Shown in pieces: positions 1 to 8,267 of a stretch of DNA of 64,000 nt. The notes beneath the pieces were generated by a model, which saw nothing but the letters and a program-made list of their open reading frames with translations, was not told the DNA's origin and did no database searches. Location: positions 1,662,716-1,726,715 of the forward strand of contig NZ_JABFCX010000002.1 of assembly GCF_013085255.1 (NCBI RefSeq). The letters run 5' to 3'. How positions within the stretch are numbered: the first letter of the stretch is position 1; each line of letters begins with the position of its first letter. Source of the DNA: Parvularcula mediterranea (GTDB lineage Bacteria > Pseudomonadota > Alphaproteobacteria > Caulobacterales > Parvularculaceae). Both the position numbers and the translations under genes were made by a program.

Positions 1-1
1 C

Positions 2-967
2 TACACAGGCGTCTTCGCAGGCCAGCTGATCGAAGAGGCCAAGAAGAACGAGCGCATCGTCGGCATCACCGCGGCCATGCCGTCGGGCACCGGCATCGAC
101 AAGTTCATGAAAGAGTTCCCTGACCGCACCTTCGATGTCGGCATCGCCGAGCAGCATGCGGTGACCTTTGCGGCGGGCTTGGCGGCCGAAGGCATGGTGC
201 CCTTCTGCGCGCTCTACTCGACCTTCCTGCAGCGGGCTTACGATAGCGTCGTCCACGACGTGGCGCTTCAGAACCTGCCCGTGCGCTTTGCCATGGATAG
301 GGCGGGGCTCGTCGGCAATGACGGCGCCACCCATGCGGGGGCCTATGACACGGCCTACTTGGGCTGCTTGCCGAACATGGTGCTGATGGCCTGCGGCGAC
401 GAGGCCGAGCTCCAGGCGATGACCCGCACGGCGGCGGAGTTCGACGAGCACCCGATCGGCTTCAGGTTCCCGAGGGGCGAGGGCATGGGCGTCGACATGT
501 ACGCGCCCGAAGACGTGCCGCTCCTCGAGATCGGCAAGGGCCGCATCGTGGCCGAGGGCACCAAGGTCTGCCTCCTGAACTTCGGCGGACGTTTGGGTGA
601 ATGCATGAAGGCCGCAGACCTTCTCGAGGCCCGCGGGCTCTCCACCACCGTCGCCGACGCCCGGTTCGCCAAGCCCCTGGACGAGGACCTGATCCGCAGG
701 CTCGCCAAGGAGCACGAGGTCCTGATCTCCGTCGAAGAAGGCTCGATCGGCGGCTTCGGCTCCTTCGTCCTCGAGTTCCTGAACCGCGACGGCCTCCTCG
801 ATGCCGGCGCCCTCAAGGTCCGCACCATGCACCTCCCCGACATCTACCAGGACCAGGCCAGCCCCAAAGAAATGTACGAAGAAGCCCGCCTCCAGGCCGA
901 ACACATCACCGAACAGGCCCTCATGGCCTTCGGCCAAGCGGCTGCGGCTGCAGGTGACCGCGCCTAA
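2..967 (+). CDS. dxs: 1-deoxy-D-xylulose-5-phosphate synthase, C-terminal part (5' end outside window)
   Basis: This is the last 321 residues of DXS, the thiamine-diphosphate enzyme that condenses pyruvate with glyceraldehyde 3-phosphate as the first step of the MEP isoprenoid pathway in the cytoplasm. The reading frame is open at base 2. The fragment covers the pyrimidine-binding transketolase domain, with [15 protein letters not shown], which is diagnostic of DXS, and [11 protein letters not shown] near the start. It also covers the C-terminal transketolase domain (from about residue 180). It stops four bases before tlyA, so the two are almost certainly co-transcribed; dxs-tlyA adjacency is common in bacteria. 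The N-terminal thiamine-binding half lies upstream of the window. Confidence 0.97.
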   Translation, partial: YTGVFAGQLIEEAKKNERIVGITAAMPSGTGIDKFMKEFPDRTFDVGIAEQHAVTFAAGLAAEGMVPFCALYSTFLQRAYDSVVHDVALQNLPVRFAMDRAGLVGNDGATHAGAYDTAYLGCLPNMVLMACGDEAELQAMTRTAAEFDEHPIGFRFPRGEGMGVDMYAPEDVPLLEIGKGRIVAEGTKVCLLNFGGRLGECMKAADLLEARGLSTTVADARFAKPLDEDLIRRLAKEHEVLISVEEGSIGGFGSFVLEFLNRDGLLDAGALKVRTMHLPDIYQDQASPKEMYEEARLQAEHITEQALMAFGQAAAAAGDRA

Positions 968-971
968 ACCC

Positions 972-1709
972 ATGCGGCTCGACCAGGCGCTCGTGGAGCG
1001 AGGCCTCGCGCCAAGCCGCTCCCGGGCGCAGGAGCTCATCAAGCTTGGCCATGTGTCCATCAGTGGGCAGACGGCTACAAAAGCCAGCGTGAGGGTCGAT
1101 CCGCAGGCGGACTTCTCTATCAGCGACGACGCCCACGACTATGTCTCCCGCGCTGCGCTCAAGCTCGCGGGCGCCCTTGATGCGTTTCCAGTGGACCCGG
1201 CGGGGAAGGTCGCACTGGATCTCGGTAGCTCGACCGGCGGGTTCACTGAGGTTTTACTGCGACACGGCGCGGCAAAGGTCTATTCGGTGGATGTGGGGCG
1301 CGACCAGCTTCATCCATCACTTCGCAACAGGCCGGAGGTGGTGAGTCTCGAAGGAACTCACGCCAAGGACCTGACGCGAGAGCTCATCCAAGAGCCGATC
1401 GACATCCTCGTCTGCGATGTCAGTTTCATCAGCATTCTGAAAGCCCTGCCGCCTGTGGCCGCATTGATGCGGAAGGGCGGCGACATGATCACCCTCACCA
1501 AACCCCAGTTCGAGCTCGGCAAGGACGCCATCGGCAAGAACGGCCGAGTCCTGCCCTCGCCGGAAGAGCAGGAAGGCTTCATCAGGGAAACGATCCTGCC
1601 AGAGATTGCCAGCTGGGGCTTCACCATCCACGAGCTTATCAACAGCCCCATCCTCGGAGGTGAGGGCACCAAGGAATTCCTCCTCCATGCGACCAAGACG
1701 ACCGACTAA
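972..1709 (+). CDS. tlyA: TlyA family 16S/23S rRNA 2'-O-methyltransferase
   Basis: The 245-residue protein has an N-terminal S4 RNA-binding domain (about residues 1-60, MRLDQALVERGLAPSRSRAQ) followed by an FtsJ-type Rossmann methyltransferase. The SAM motif is ALDLGSSTGGFTE near residues 81-93. Candidate residues of the K-D-K-E catalytic tetrad are visible in RAALKL, CDVSFISI and TKPQFE. TlyA enzymes 2'-O-methylate rRNA cytidines; some members are called hemolysins for historical reasons. The ATG at 972 is chosen because it begins exactly at the conserved S4 motif, four bases after dxs. The open frame upstream to 801 lies inside dxs and is not coding. The 3' end overlaps the next methylase by 23 bases. 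Confidence 0.95.
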   Translation: MRLDQALVERGLAPSRSRAQELIKLGHVSISGQTATKASVRVDPQADFSISDDAHDYVSRAALKLAGALDAFPVDPAGKVALDLGSSTGGFTEVLLRHGAAKVYSVDVGRDQLHPSLRNRPEVVSLEGTHAKDLTRELIQEPIDILVCDVSFISILKALPPVAALMRKGGDMITLTKPQFELGKDAIGKNGRVLPSPEEQEGFIRETILPEIASWGFTIHELINSPILGGEGTKEFLLHATKTTD

Positions 1710-2952
1710 GCGCCGCCGTCTCAAGACGGAAGTCCGCAAGCTGACCGTCGAGCGGCTGAACGCGGCTGGTGAAGGGCTCGCTGGCGACATCCGCGTGCCC
1801 TTTGCGCTGCCCGGCGAGGAGATCACGGCCACCGTCGAAGGTGGTCTCGCACGGGTGAAGGAGCGGCACACCGATGCTCCCTCACGCACCAAAGCGCCGT
1901 GCAAGCATTTCGGCCTGCCTGGCGATGGGTGCGGCGGTTGCTCACTCCAGCACATGGGCGACGAGGATGCCTTGGCTCTCAAAGAAGACCAACTCCTCCG
2001 TGCCGTGAGGAGTGTCTATCCCGACGCTGAGATCTCCGCCACCCATCGCTCTCCCCCGCGCTCCCGTCGCCGGGCAAAGATCGCCGTCAGGCCTGAAGCG
2101 GCGGGCTTCTACCGCAAGGCCGCGCGCACGATCGTTCCGCTGACGGAGTGTCATGTGTTGAGGCCAGAGCTCTTCGCGATGCTGGGACCTCTGCGCGAGC
2201 TTTCCCGGAAGCTCGGCAAGCCTTTCGAGGCGCAGGTGACGATTACCGGTGATGGCCTCGATGCTGACCTGCAGGGCCTCGATGTGGCGGAGCTCGAGCT
2301 CCCTCAGCATGAAGCCCTCGCGGAGTTCTCCGAGAGCCAGTCCCTCGCGCGGTTATCGCTGGAAGGTTCGACCGTTGCCGAGCGTCGTCCGCCTACGGTG
2401 CGTCTGGGCGGTATCGAGACCCAGTTGCCCCACGGCGTCTTCCTGCAGGCGACGGAAGAAGGTGAGGCGGCGCTGGTGCAGGAGGTGCTCGCGGCGACGC
2501 AAGGCTATGACCGGGTCGCCGACCTTTTCAGCGGTATGGGCACCTTCGCGCTGCCGATCAGTCAGCATGCCGAGGTCTACGCCGCAGATGCGCAAGGGCC
2601 AGCAATCGTGTCGCTCGACCTGGCGGTGAAGGCGACGGAGCGCGCCATTACTGCCGAAGCGCGGGACCTCTTCAAGAGGCCGGTCATGGCGAAGGATCTC
2701 GCGGCCTACAGCGCCATCGTCTTCGACCCGCCGCGGGCAGGGGCTCGGGAGCAGGCGCCAGAGATCGCGGGCAGCGGTGCCGCTCGCATTGTCGCGGTGA
2801 GCTGCAACCCCCAGACGCTGGCGCGGGACCTTCGCCATTTCGCTGCGACCTACGACCTCACCCGGCTCGTGCTGGTGGACCAGTTCGGCTGGTCTCCCCA
2901 TGTTGAGGCGGTGGCGGTGCTCGACCGGAGGAGCGATGGGACTGGCGGCTAA
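1687..2952 (+). CDS. Class I SAM-dependent RNA methyltransferase, RlmD/TrmA (RumA-like) family
   Basis: The 421-residue protein is a TrmA/RlmD-type m5U RNA methylase. It has a short basic N-terminus, a TRAM-like region (residues about 15-65), and a probable 4Fe-4S motif with Cys72, Cys82 and Cys85 (CKHFGLPGDGCGGC) plus a later cysteine. The C-terminal methyltransferase domain has DLFSGMGTFALP, the FDPPRAGA motif, and the catalytic cysteine in VAVSCNPQTLARDL. The substrate base (23S U747/U1939 or tRNA U54) cannot be told from sequence. The ATG at 1687 overlaps the end of tlyA, which suggests translational coupling. Its end overlaps the next methyltransferase by 17 bases. Confidence 0.9.
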   Translation: MRPRRPTKRRRLKTEVRKLTVERLNAAGEGLAGDIRVPFALPGEEITATVEGGLARVKERHTDAPSRTKAPCKHFGLPGDGCGGCSLQHMGDEDALALKEDQLLRAVRSVYPDAEISATHRSPPRSRRRAKIAVRPEAAGFYRKAARTIVPLTECHVLRPELFAMLGPLRELSRKLGKPFEAQVTITGDGLDADLQGLDVAELELPQHEALAEFSESQSLARLSLEGSTVAERRPPTVRLGGIETQLPHGVFLQATEEGEAALVQEVLAATQGYDRVADLFSGMGTFALPISQHAEVYAADAQGPAIVSLDLAVKATERAITAEARDLFKRPVMAKDLAAYSAIVFDPPRAGAREQAPEIAGSGAARIVAVSCNPQTLARDLRHFAATYDLTRLVLVDQFGWSPHVEAVAVLDRRSDGTGG

Positions 2953-4018
2953 CATCGAAACGAAGCTTCGCGAGGCGCAGTATCGTGCTGCGACGACGGC
3001 GAAAGTCGGTTGGTTTACAAGCTTCTATGTGATGGGTCGCCATATCGTTGGCCCGCTGACTTCGCCCGGTGAGGTCCCCAAGGCGACGCCCACCGAGGCC
3101 CCGAGCATGGGGGATATGCGGGCGTCCTTCTTCAAGCTGTTCGATGACGAATGGGCTGATGTGGAAGCAAAGCGCTACCGGATGCCGCGCGAGTTCCGCA
3201 CCCGGCCTGACCCCGTGGCGGCTGTTCGTAAGGCGCGGAACTATCTCGATGAGGCGCGCGCCGTGGCCCGGCGTTCGAAGACCAAGGGCGGCGGGACCGA
3301 GGTGCGCGAGACGGCGCCTGATGGTCTGCCTGCGTATTATCGCCAGAACTTTCACTTCCAGTCCGATGGCTGGCTGTCCGAAGAATCAGCCAGCGTCTAC
3401 GACACGCAGGTCGAGGTGCTCTTCACCGGCTCTGCCGACGCGATGCGCCGACGGGCACTGCCGGCCATCTCAGAAGAGGTGCGGCGGCTCGTCCGTGAGC
3501 GGGGAAGCGAGAAGGACATCCATTTTGCTGACGTGGCTTGCGGGACCGGGCGGCTTCTCTCAGATGTGGCTGATAACTTCCCTGAGCTGACGGTTTCTGC
3601 GGTGGACCTCTCCGGGCCCTATCTTGAAAAGGCGCGCGCGAACAACGCCCATGCGAAAAACGCCAGCTTCATCGAGGCGGCGGCGGAGAAGCTCCCCTTC
3701 GAAGATGGCAGCGTCGATATTCTGACCACGGTCTATCTCTTTCACGAGCTGCCGCCGAAGGTGCGGCGCGAGGTGGCCGCTGAGGTCGCGCGGGTCTTGC
3801 GGCCCGGTGGGCTCTACGTGCACGTCGATAGTGCGCAGTATGGCGACACCTGCATGGATGCGCTGCTCGAAGGCTTTCCGAAGGCGTTCCACGAGCCGTT
3901 CTATGACAGCTACGCGCGCGAGGACTTGCCTTCGCTCTTCGGTGAGTCAGGGCTCGAGCCGGACGGTCAGCGGATCGGGTTTTTGACGAAGGCGTCCTCG
4001 TTCAGGAAGCCGAACTAG
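2936..4018 (+). CDS. Class I SAM-dependent methyltransferase of unknown substrate
   Basis: The 360-residue protein has about 190 N-terminal residues that I do not recognise, then a Rossmann methyltransferase domain. SAM motif I is FADVACGTGRLLSDVADNFP near residue 197, the acidic ribose-binding loop is SAVDLSGPYLEKA, and the post-I region is VLRPGGLYVHVDSAQ. The C-terminal domain is closest to the UbiE/Methyltransf_11 type, so a small molecule or lipid substrate is as likely as RNA. The start at 2936 overlaps the RNA methylase by 17 bases, the third tight junction in this operon. The 3' end overlaps the last 17 bases of the opposing gene at 4002. Confidence 0.85.
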   Translation: MGLAANIETKLREAQYRAATTAKVGWFTSFYVMGRHIVGPLTSPGEVPKATPTEAPSMGDMRASFFKLFDDEWADVEAKRYRMPREFRTRPDPVAAVRKARNYLDEARAVARRSKTKGGGTEVRETAPDGLPAYYRQNFHFQSDGWLSEESASVYDTQVEVLFTGSADAMRRRALPAISEEVRRLVRERGSEKDIHFADVACGTGRLLSDVADNFPELTVSAVDLSGPYLEKARANNAHAKNASFIEAAAEKLPFEDGSVDILTTVYLFHELPPKVRREVAAEVARVLRPGGLYVHVDSAQYGDTCMDALLEGFPKAFHEPFYDSYAREDLPSLFGESGLEPDGQRIGFLTKASSFRKPN

Positions 4019-4268
4019 GTTTCATGCGCCAAGCGAACACGTTGGCTGCAATGATAATGGCCCAGTAGGCCAGCGTGGCGATGATCGGGAATCCGTTAAA
4101 CCCCAGGGCCATTGCCGCTGCCTCAGGCAGCGTCTCGAGCCCTTCCTTGATCGTTACCAGACCAATGGATTGGTCGTGGCCCGACCCCAAGACCAACTGA
4201 ACTAATGCGAAAACCGCTAGGTGTCCGAGCAGCACCAAGCCTCCCACGAGTCGAAAAAGCCAGCGCAC
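4002..4268 (-). CDS. Small hypothetical membrane protein
   Basis: This is an 88-residue protein I do not recognise. It has two hydrophobic segments, roughly residues 4-28 (FRLVGGLVLLGHLAVFALVQ) and 58-80 (FPIIATLAYWAIIIAANVF). The segments are separated by a mildly acidic loop, and the tail is short and basic to polar. It begins three bases after the stop of the upstream thioesterase gene, so it is the last member of a minus-strand operon. It converges on the methyltransferase gene with a 17-base overlap of coding ends. The tight operon spacing and a typical membrane-protein profile support it being real. Confidence 0.7.
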   Translation of the reverse strand: MRWLFRLVGGLVLLGHLAVFALVQLVLGSGHDQSIGLVTIKEGLETLPEAAAMALGFNGFPIIATLAYWAIIIAANVFAWRMKPSSAS

Positions 4269-4271
4269 TCG

Positions 4272-4715
4272 CTACCCTTCAAACATCCTGAGCGCGATCT
4301 GCGCGCTCGCTACGGCACGGTCGCGGTCGTCCTGCCAGCCTCTGGCTTCGACGAAGGCGATGCGGCGGCCAACGCGCTGGACGTCGACGGAGACGAGGAG
4401 GTCCTGGTCCCGGCTTCCCCGCAGGTAGCTTGTGTGCACACTGATGGTACGCGCCTGCACCGGGGTCGGCGCGCGGCTCAGGACTTCCAGCGTTGAGGCG
4501 TACTGAAGGAAGGCCGAAATCACGCCGCCGTGGAGGGCGCGGATGACTGGATTGCCGATATGGGGCTCGTCAAACGTCAGACGGTAGCGCTGCTCGCCCT
4601 CATCAATCGACACCTTGGTGCCGAACCATTGACCCATGGCGGAGGCTTCAGCGAGCTCGAGGGCCTTAGCTACAGTCTCGTCCGAGACGTCGAGGAGATC
4701 GCGGCGGGTGCTCAT
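4272..4715 (-). CDS. PaaI-family hotdog-fold thioesterase
   Basis: The 147-residue single hotdog domain resembles PaaI/YbgC-like acyl-CoA thioesterases. The hotdog helix is visible as IRALHGGVISAFLQYASTLEV. The following strand, ARTISVHTSYLRGSRDQDLL, and the segment RRIAFVEARGWQDD complete the usual pattern. The likely substrate class is small or aromatic acyl-CoA thioesters, but the actual one is unknown. The ATG at 4715 overlaps the stop of the preceding thioesterase (ATGA), so the two are translationally coupled and could form a heteromer. The small membrane protein follows after three bases. Confidence 0.85.
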   Translation of the reverse strand: MSTRRDLLDVSDETVAKALELAEASAMGQWFGTKVSIDEGEQRYRLTFDEPHIGNPVIRALHGGVISAFLQYASTLEVLSRAPTPVQARTISVHTSYLRGSRDQDLLVSVDVQRVGRRIAFVEARGWQDDRDRAVASAQIALRMFEG

Positions 4716-5176
4716 ATGCGGCTCACCTGTGCCGAACGGGTGCCGACCATAAAGGTGCCTGCGCCGGTGGCGAGCAGTGTTCCGTCCTCGGACGTCGCTT
4801 TACCGCGGACAATGGAGACGTCATCGCGGATGCCTTCGCAGGTCGCTTCGATGATCACATGCTTGCCAACGGAAGCGTTCTCATAGACGTCTGTCTGCAG
4901 ATTGATCGTCGCGAGGGGCGAGAACTCGTCAAGGTCCGCCCAGGTCGCCATGCCCATCACCGTGTCGAGGAGGATGGTCATCAGCCCTGAATGTACGCCG
5001 TCTCCATCGAGAAACGTCTCTGTCGGCGTGATGCGCACGATCAGCTCACCGCGACCGACGCGCAGGGGCTTCGGCGCCATCTGGGTGAAGAGCGGATGCT
5101 CCTTCATGAAGGCGTTCTGAATGCCCTCGAAGGCCATCGCTACCGCAGGGGCGAGGGGTTGCGGCTGGTCGCTCAC
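4712..5176 (-). CDS. PaaI-family hotdog-fold thioesterase, second copy
   Basis: The 154-residue hotdog-fold protein is paralogous in fold to its downstream neighbour. The conserved helix with a small-residue run, GDGVHSGLMTILLDTVMGMA, is followed by ATINLQTDVYENASVGKHVI, typical of PaaI-type acyl-CoA thioesterases. Translation probably begins at a GTG (5176-5174) overlapping the chorismate mutase stop (GTGA). The end overlaps the next gene by four bases. Two adjacent, clearly diverged thioesterases in one operon suggest either two substrates or a hetero-oligomer; the sequence does not decide. Confidence 0.85.
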   Translation of the reverse strand: MSDQPQPLAPAVAMAFEGIQNAFMKEHPLFTQMAPKPLRVGRGELIVRITPTETFLDGDGVHSGLMTILLDTVMGMATWADLDEFSPLATINLQTDVYENASVGKHVIIEATCEGIRDDVSIVRGKATSEDGTLLATGAGTFMVGTRSAQVSRI

Positions 5177-5463
5177 TTCTGCCTCAGTTTTTCTTCTTCA
5201 TACTGAATGCCCCAGCCGATGATCTGACGCCACAGCGCCTCGGCGAGGGAAGGGGGGAGCCCTTCGGTCTCGGCGCGGGTGCGCACCTTGTCGATCACTT
5301 CCTGGATCCGCCAAGGCACCGTGGCCTCTGCCGGATTGGCTTTCAGCTGCCAGGCGCGGTCCACATAGCCCCAGCGCTCTGCCAGAAGGTCGATCAGCGC
5401 AGCGTCAAGACGGTCGATCTCCGTTCGCACGTCGCCCATGTCTTGGCAGTCTTCAGGCTTCAT
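5173..5463 (-). CDS. Chorismate mutase, AroQ class (PchB-like)
   Basis: The 96-residue all-helical AroQ-type protein has the pattern of a stand-alone chorismate mutase: RTEIDRLDAALIDLLAERWG in the first long helix and a later helix ending in WRQIIGWGIQYEE. Chorismate mutase converts chorismate to prephenate for Phe/Tyr synthesis. PchB-like relatives act as isochorismate-pyruvate lyases, and the two are hard to tell apart by sequence. The ATG at 5463 has a good upstream AGGGGAAG. It is the second gene of a minus-strand operon headed by the OsmC fusion, 15 bases upstream, and it overlaps the thioesterase gene by four bases. The mix of genes does not indicate an obvious pathway. Confidence 0.88.
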   Translation of the reverse strand: MKPEDCQDMGDVRTEIDRLDAALIDLLAERWGYVDRAWQLKANPAEATVPWRIQEVIDKVRTRAETEGLPPSLAEALWRQIIGWGIQYEEEKLRQK

Positions 5464-5478
5464 CCCGCTTCCCCTCGG

Positions 5479-6711
5479 TCAGGACGCGGGCGCACCCCGC
5501 GTGGTGATGTGTGAGCCGCGCTCCAGCGTTTTATGCACCGGGCAGCGGTCCGCGATCTGGAGCATACGCTCCCTTTGCTCGTCGCTCAAATCGCCTTCCA
5601 GCGCAATCTCACGGGTGAAGCAGTCGGTCGGGGTGTCCTTCTCCATGCCGTCCTTCATGCTGTCGGCGTGGCATTTCTCGTGACTGACCTTCACCGAGAC
5701 CCGGTCGAGAGGGATCTTCTTGAAGTCCGCATACATACGAATGGTCATTGACGTGCACGCGCCGAGCGCCGTTGAGAGGTACTCGTATGGGCTAGGCCCC
5801 GTGCCAAGGCCGCCATCAACGGAGGTCGGCTCATCGGCCAGCATCATGTGTGGCCCGGCTTTCACCAGCGCCTGAAACTTGCCCTGTCCGGTCTCGCGGA
5901 CAGTCACGTCCATGGCCTCTTCCGCTGCGCCTTCGGCGAGCTCCAGCCCGTTGCCGATATAGCGCTCAGCCCATGCCGCGATGACATCAGCTGCGTACGC
6001 TGCGTCTTCCTTGCTGGTCAGCAGGTGGTCCGCCGTGTCGAGGCTCACGAAACTCTTAGGGTGCTTCGCCGCGAGGAAGAGGCGGGAGGCATTGTCGATG
6101 CCCACCGTGTCATCGGTCGGTGCGTGCAGGACGAGAAGCGGCCGCTTCAGAGCCCCGGCGCAGGCTTCGACATCATGCTCGTCAAGGTCATCAAGGAACT
6201 GCTTGGTGATCGTGAAAGGCCGTCCGGCCAGCGAGACCTCGGCCGATCCGTCCCGCTGGATCGCATCTGCGCTTTCGCCGAACTGGTGCGTGACGTGAGC
6301 AACGTCCGCAGGCGCACCGATCGTCGCCACGGCCTTCACCGAAGGCAGCTTCTGCGCCACGGCGATCACCGCTGCGCCGCCGAGGGAATGGCCAACGAGA
6401 AGGCTCGGAGCCTGGTAGTTCTCCTCGAGATAGCGCGCGGCGCGCTCGAGATCGCCAAGGTTCATCGTGAAATTGCTCGACCCGAAGTCTCCGCCAGAGC
6501 CGCCAAGCCCTGTGAAGTCGAACCTCAAGACACCGATCCCGGACTTGGTCAGCGCCGTGGCAACCGCTCGGCTGGCCGTCAGGTCCTTCGAGCAGGTGAA
6601 GCAGTGCGCAAAGAGCGCGAACGCCTTCGGGTGACCCGCCGGCAAGTCGATCCGCGCGGAAAGCTCGGCTCCGCCTGCGCCCTCGAAATTAGCCCTGATC
6701 GGTTTGGCCAT
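5479..6711 (-). CDS. Bifunctional alpha/beta hydrolase - OsmC family protein
   Basis: The 410-residue protein is a fusion of two domains. Residues about 1-255 form an alpha/beta hydrolase with an oxyanion region ALFAHCFTCSKDL and the nucleophile elbow GHSLGG. A histidine in TADHLLTSKED is a possible triad member. Residues about 270-405 are an OsmC-type hydroperoxide reductase domain with the two redox cysteines in GACTSM and DRCPVHKTL. This fusion is a known arrangement in proteobacteria and suggests peroxide or organic hydroperoxide detoxification linked to hydrolysis of an ester. It heads the minus-strand operon and is divergent from the lipoprotein hydrolase at 6848. Confidence 0.92.
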   Translation of the reverse strand: MAKPIRANFEGAGGAELSARIDLPAGHPKAFALFAHCFTCSKDLTASRAVATALTKSGIGVLRFDFTGLGGSGGDFGSSNFTMNLGDLERAARYLEENYQAPSLLVGHSLGGAAVIAVAQKLPSVKAVATIGAPADVAHVTHQFGESADAIQRDGSAEVSLAGRPFTITKQFLDDLDEHDVEACAGALKRPLLVLHAPTDDTVGIDNASRLFLAAKHPKSFVSLDTADHLLTSKEDAAYAADVIAAWAERYIGNGLELAEGAAEEAMDVTVRETGQGKFQALVKAGPHMMLADEPTSVDGGLGTGPSPYEYLSTALGACTSMTIRMYADFKKIPLDRVSVKVSHEKCHADSMKDGMEKDTPTDCFTREIALEGDLSDEQRERMLQIADRCPVHKTLERGSHITTRGAPAS

Positions 6712-6847
6712 GATGGTCTCCTCTCTGTTACACCTAGATGGCGCGCGCTCAGTCTCTCGGCCAACTCTTCGGCACAGCTGAGCTGAGGTTACTTCTGGAC
6801 GACATCTCGAAAAACGATAAGTCTTCTCCGTCTAAGGGAGTTCCAGC

Positions 6848-8257
6848 ATGCGTAACCTGTTCTATTTGCTCATTTTCGTTGTCGTAGCGGCTTGCGGGCG
6901 AGAGCCTGAAGCGGCGGAGGGCAACCGTGCAGCGACGCTGGAAGACTATCGCGGTGACTGGGAGGGCATCCTGTCGGTGATGACCCAGGAGCTGCCCGTG
7001 AACATCCACGTGACCCCGGACGCCGGGGAGCAAGTGACCCTCGACAGCCCTGACCAGGGCCTCTTCGGGCTCGCCGCCACGGAGGTGGAGGTCTTCGAGG
7101 GTGCTCTCCGGCTTGAGTGGGAGACCCTCGGCGCCGCCTATGTCGGCCGGATCGATGATGCTGGCGAGGCGATCAATGGTGAGTTCAGCCAAGGGCCGAT
7201 CACGACCGAACTGGTCTTCACCCGGATGGACCCGGCCGAGGCCGCGGCGCTGGAAGAGGAAGCTGCCGCCCCGACGGCGACACGCCCGCAGGAGCCTGTC
7301 GAGCCATTCCCGTACCGCACAGAAGAGGTGTCGCTTGCGACCACTGACGGGGTGACCCTCGCCGGGACCCTTACGCATCCTGAAGGGGAAGGGCCATTCC
7401 CTGCTATCGTGCTGCTGTCAGGATCGGGCGCGCAGGATCGCGACGAGGCCCTGGCGCGCCACCGGCCTTTCTTCGTTTTGGCTGACCGGCTGACCCGAGC
7501 AGGCATCGCGACGGTACGCTTCGATGACCGCGGCGTCGGCGGCTCTGGCGGTCAGTATGACAACACCGAGTTCGACCGTTTGGGCGATGACGCAGCGGAG
7601 ATGCTCGCTATGCTCCGTATGCGGGAGGATATCAGAGAGGCCGGTTTCCTTGGTCATTCCGAGGGCGGCATGGTGGCAGGCGTCGCTGCGAGCCGCGGCG
7701 AGAAGCAGCCTGACTTCATCGTCGCGCTGGCCAGCCCCTTTGCTCCTCTGACAGAGGCCATCATCGACCAGGTCGCCTACGGCCAGCGTCAGGCCAAGGT
7801 GCCCGAGGCCATCGCCGAGCAGAACATCGCGCTTCAGAGGCAACTCCTCGACGCGCTGACCTCTGCCGATAGCCGCGAAGAGGGCTGTGACGCGGCCAAG
7901 GCGATCCTCGAACCGTTCGGAGCCGCTGCGCAGGCCGAACCGCTTTGCGGCATCCAGCGCTACAGCTCGTTTCTGGTCGACATTGAGGCTGACTACACAG
8001 CTTACGGAGGACCGGTGCTGGCGCTCTTCGGCGGCAAGGATATTCAGGTCGTCGCGGAAACCCACGCACCGGTGGCGGAGCGTGCGCTGGAGGGCGAAGA
8101 GATGAGCCGCGTGGTCGTCGTCCCCGACGCCAACCATCTCTTCCAGACGGCGGAGACGGGTGATCTCTCCGAGTACGGTTTGATCGAGACAACCATGGAA
8201 GAGGACGTCATGGCGACCATCGCGGAGTTCGTCAGCGAGGTCACCGCGCAGCAGTAG
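6848..8257 (+). CDS. Alpha/beta hydrolase lipoprotein
   Basis: The 469-residue protein has a lipoprotein signal: a short basic start, a hydrophobic stretch and the lipobox VVAAC (Cys16). It is therefore probably tethered to a membrane. Residues about 25-130 are a beta-rich N-terminal domain of the kind seen before some alpha/beta hydrolases. The hydrolase domain follows, with oxyanion segment LLSGSGAQDRDE, VRFDDRGVGGSGG, nucleophile elbow GHSEGG, and a histidine in PDANHLFQ that fits the triad. It is likely an esterase or acyl-hydrolase, with no specific substrate evident. The 3' end is ten bases from the convergent photolyase gene. Confidence 0.88.
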   Translation: MRNLFYLLIFVVVAACGREPEAAEGNRAATLEDYRGDWEGILSVMTQELPVNIHVTPDAGEQVTLDSPDQGLFGLAATEVEVFEGALRLEWETLGAAYVGRIDDAGEAINGEFSQGPITTELVFTRMDPAEAAALEEEAAAPTATRPQEPVEPFPYRTEEVSLATTDGVTLAGTLTHPEGEGPFPAIVLLSGSGAQDRDEALARHRPFFVLADRLTRAGIATVRFDDRGVGGSGGQYDNTEFDRLGDDAAEMLAMLRMREDIREAGFLGHSEGGMVAGVAASRGEKQPDFIVALASPFAPLTEAIIDQVAYGQRQAKVPEAIAEQNIALQRQLLDALTSADSREEGCDAAKAILEPFGAAAQAEPLCGIQRYSSFLVDIEADYTAYGGPVLALFGGKDIQVVAETHAPVAERALEGEEMSRVVVVPDANHLFQTAETGDLSEYGLIETTMEEDVMATIAEFVSEVTAQQ

Positions 8258-8267
8258 GCGACTTCCG

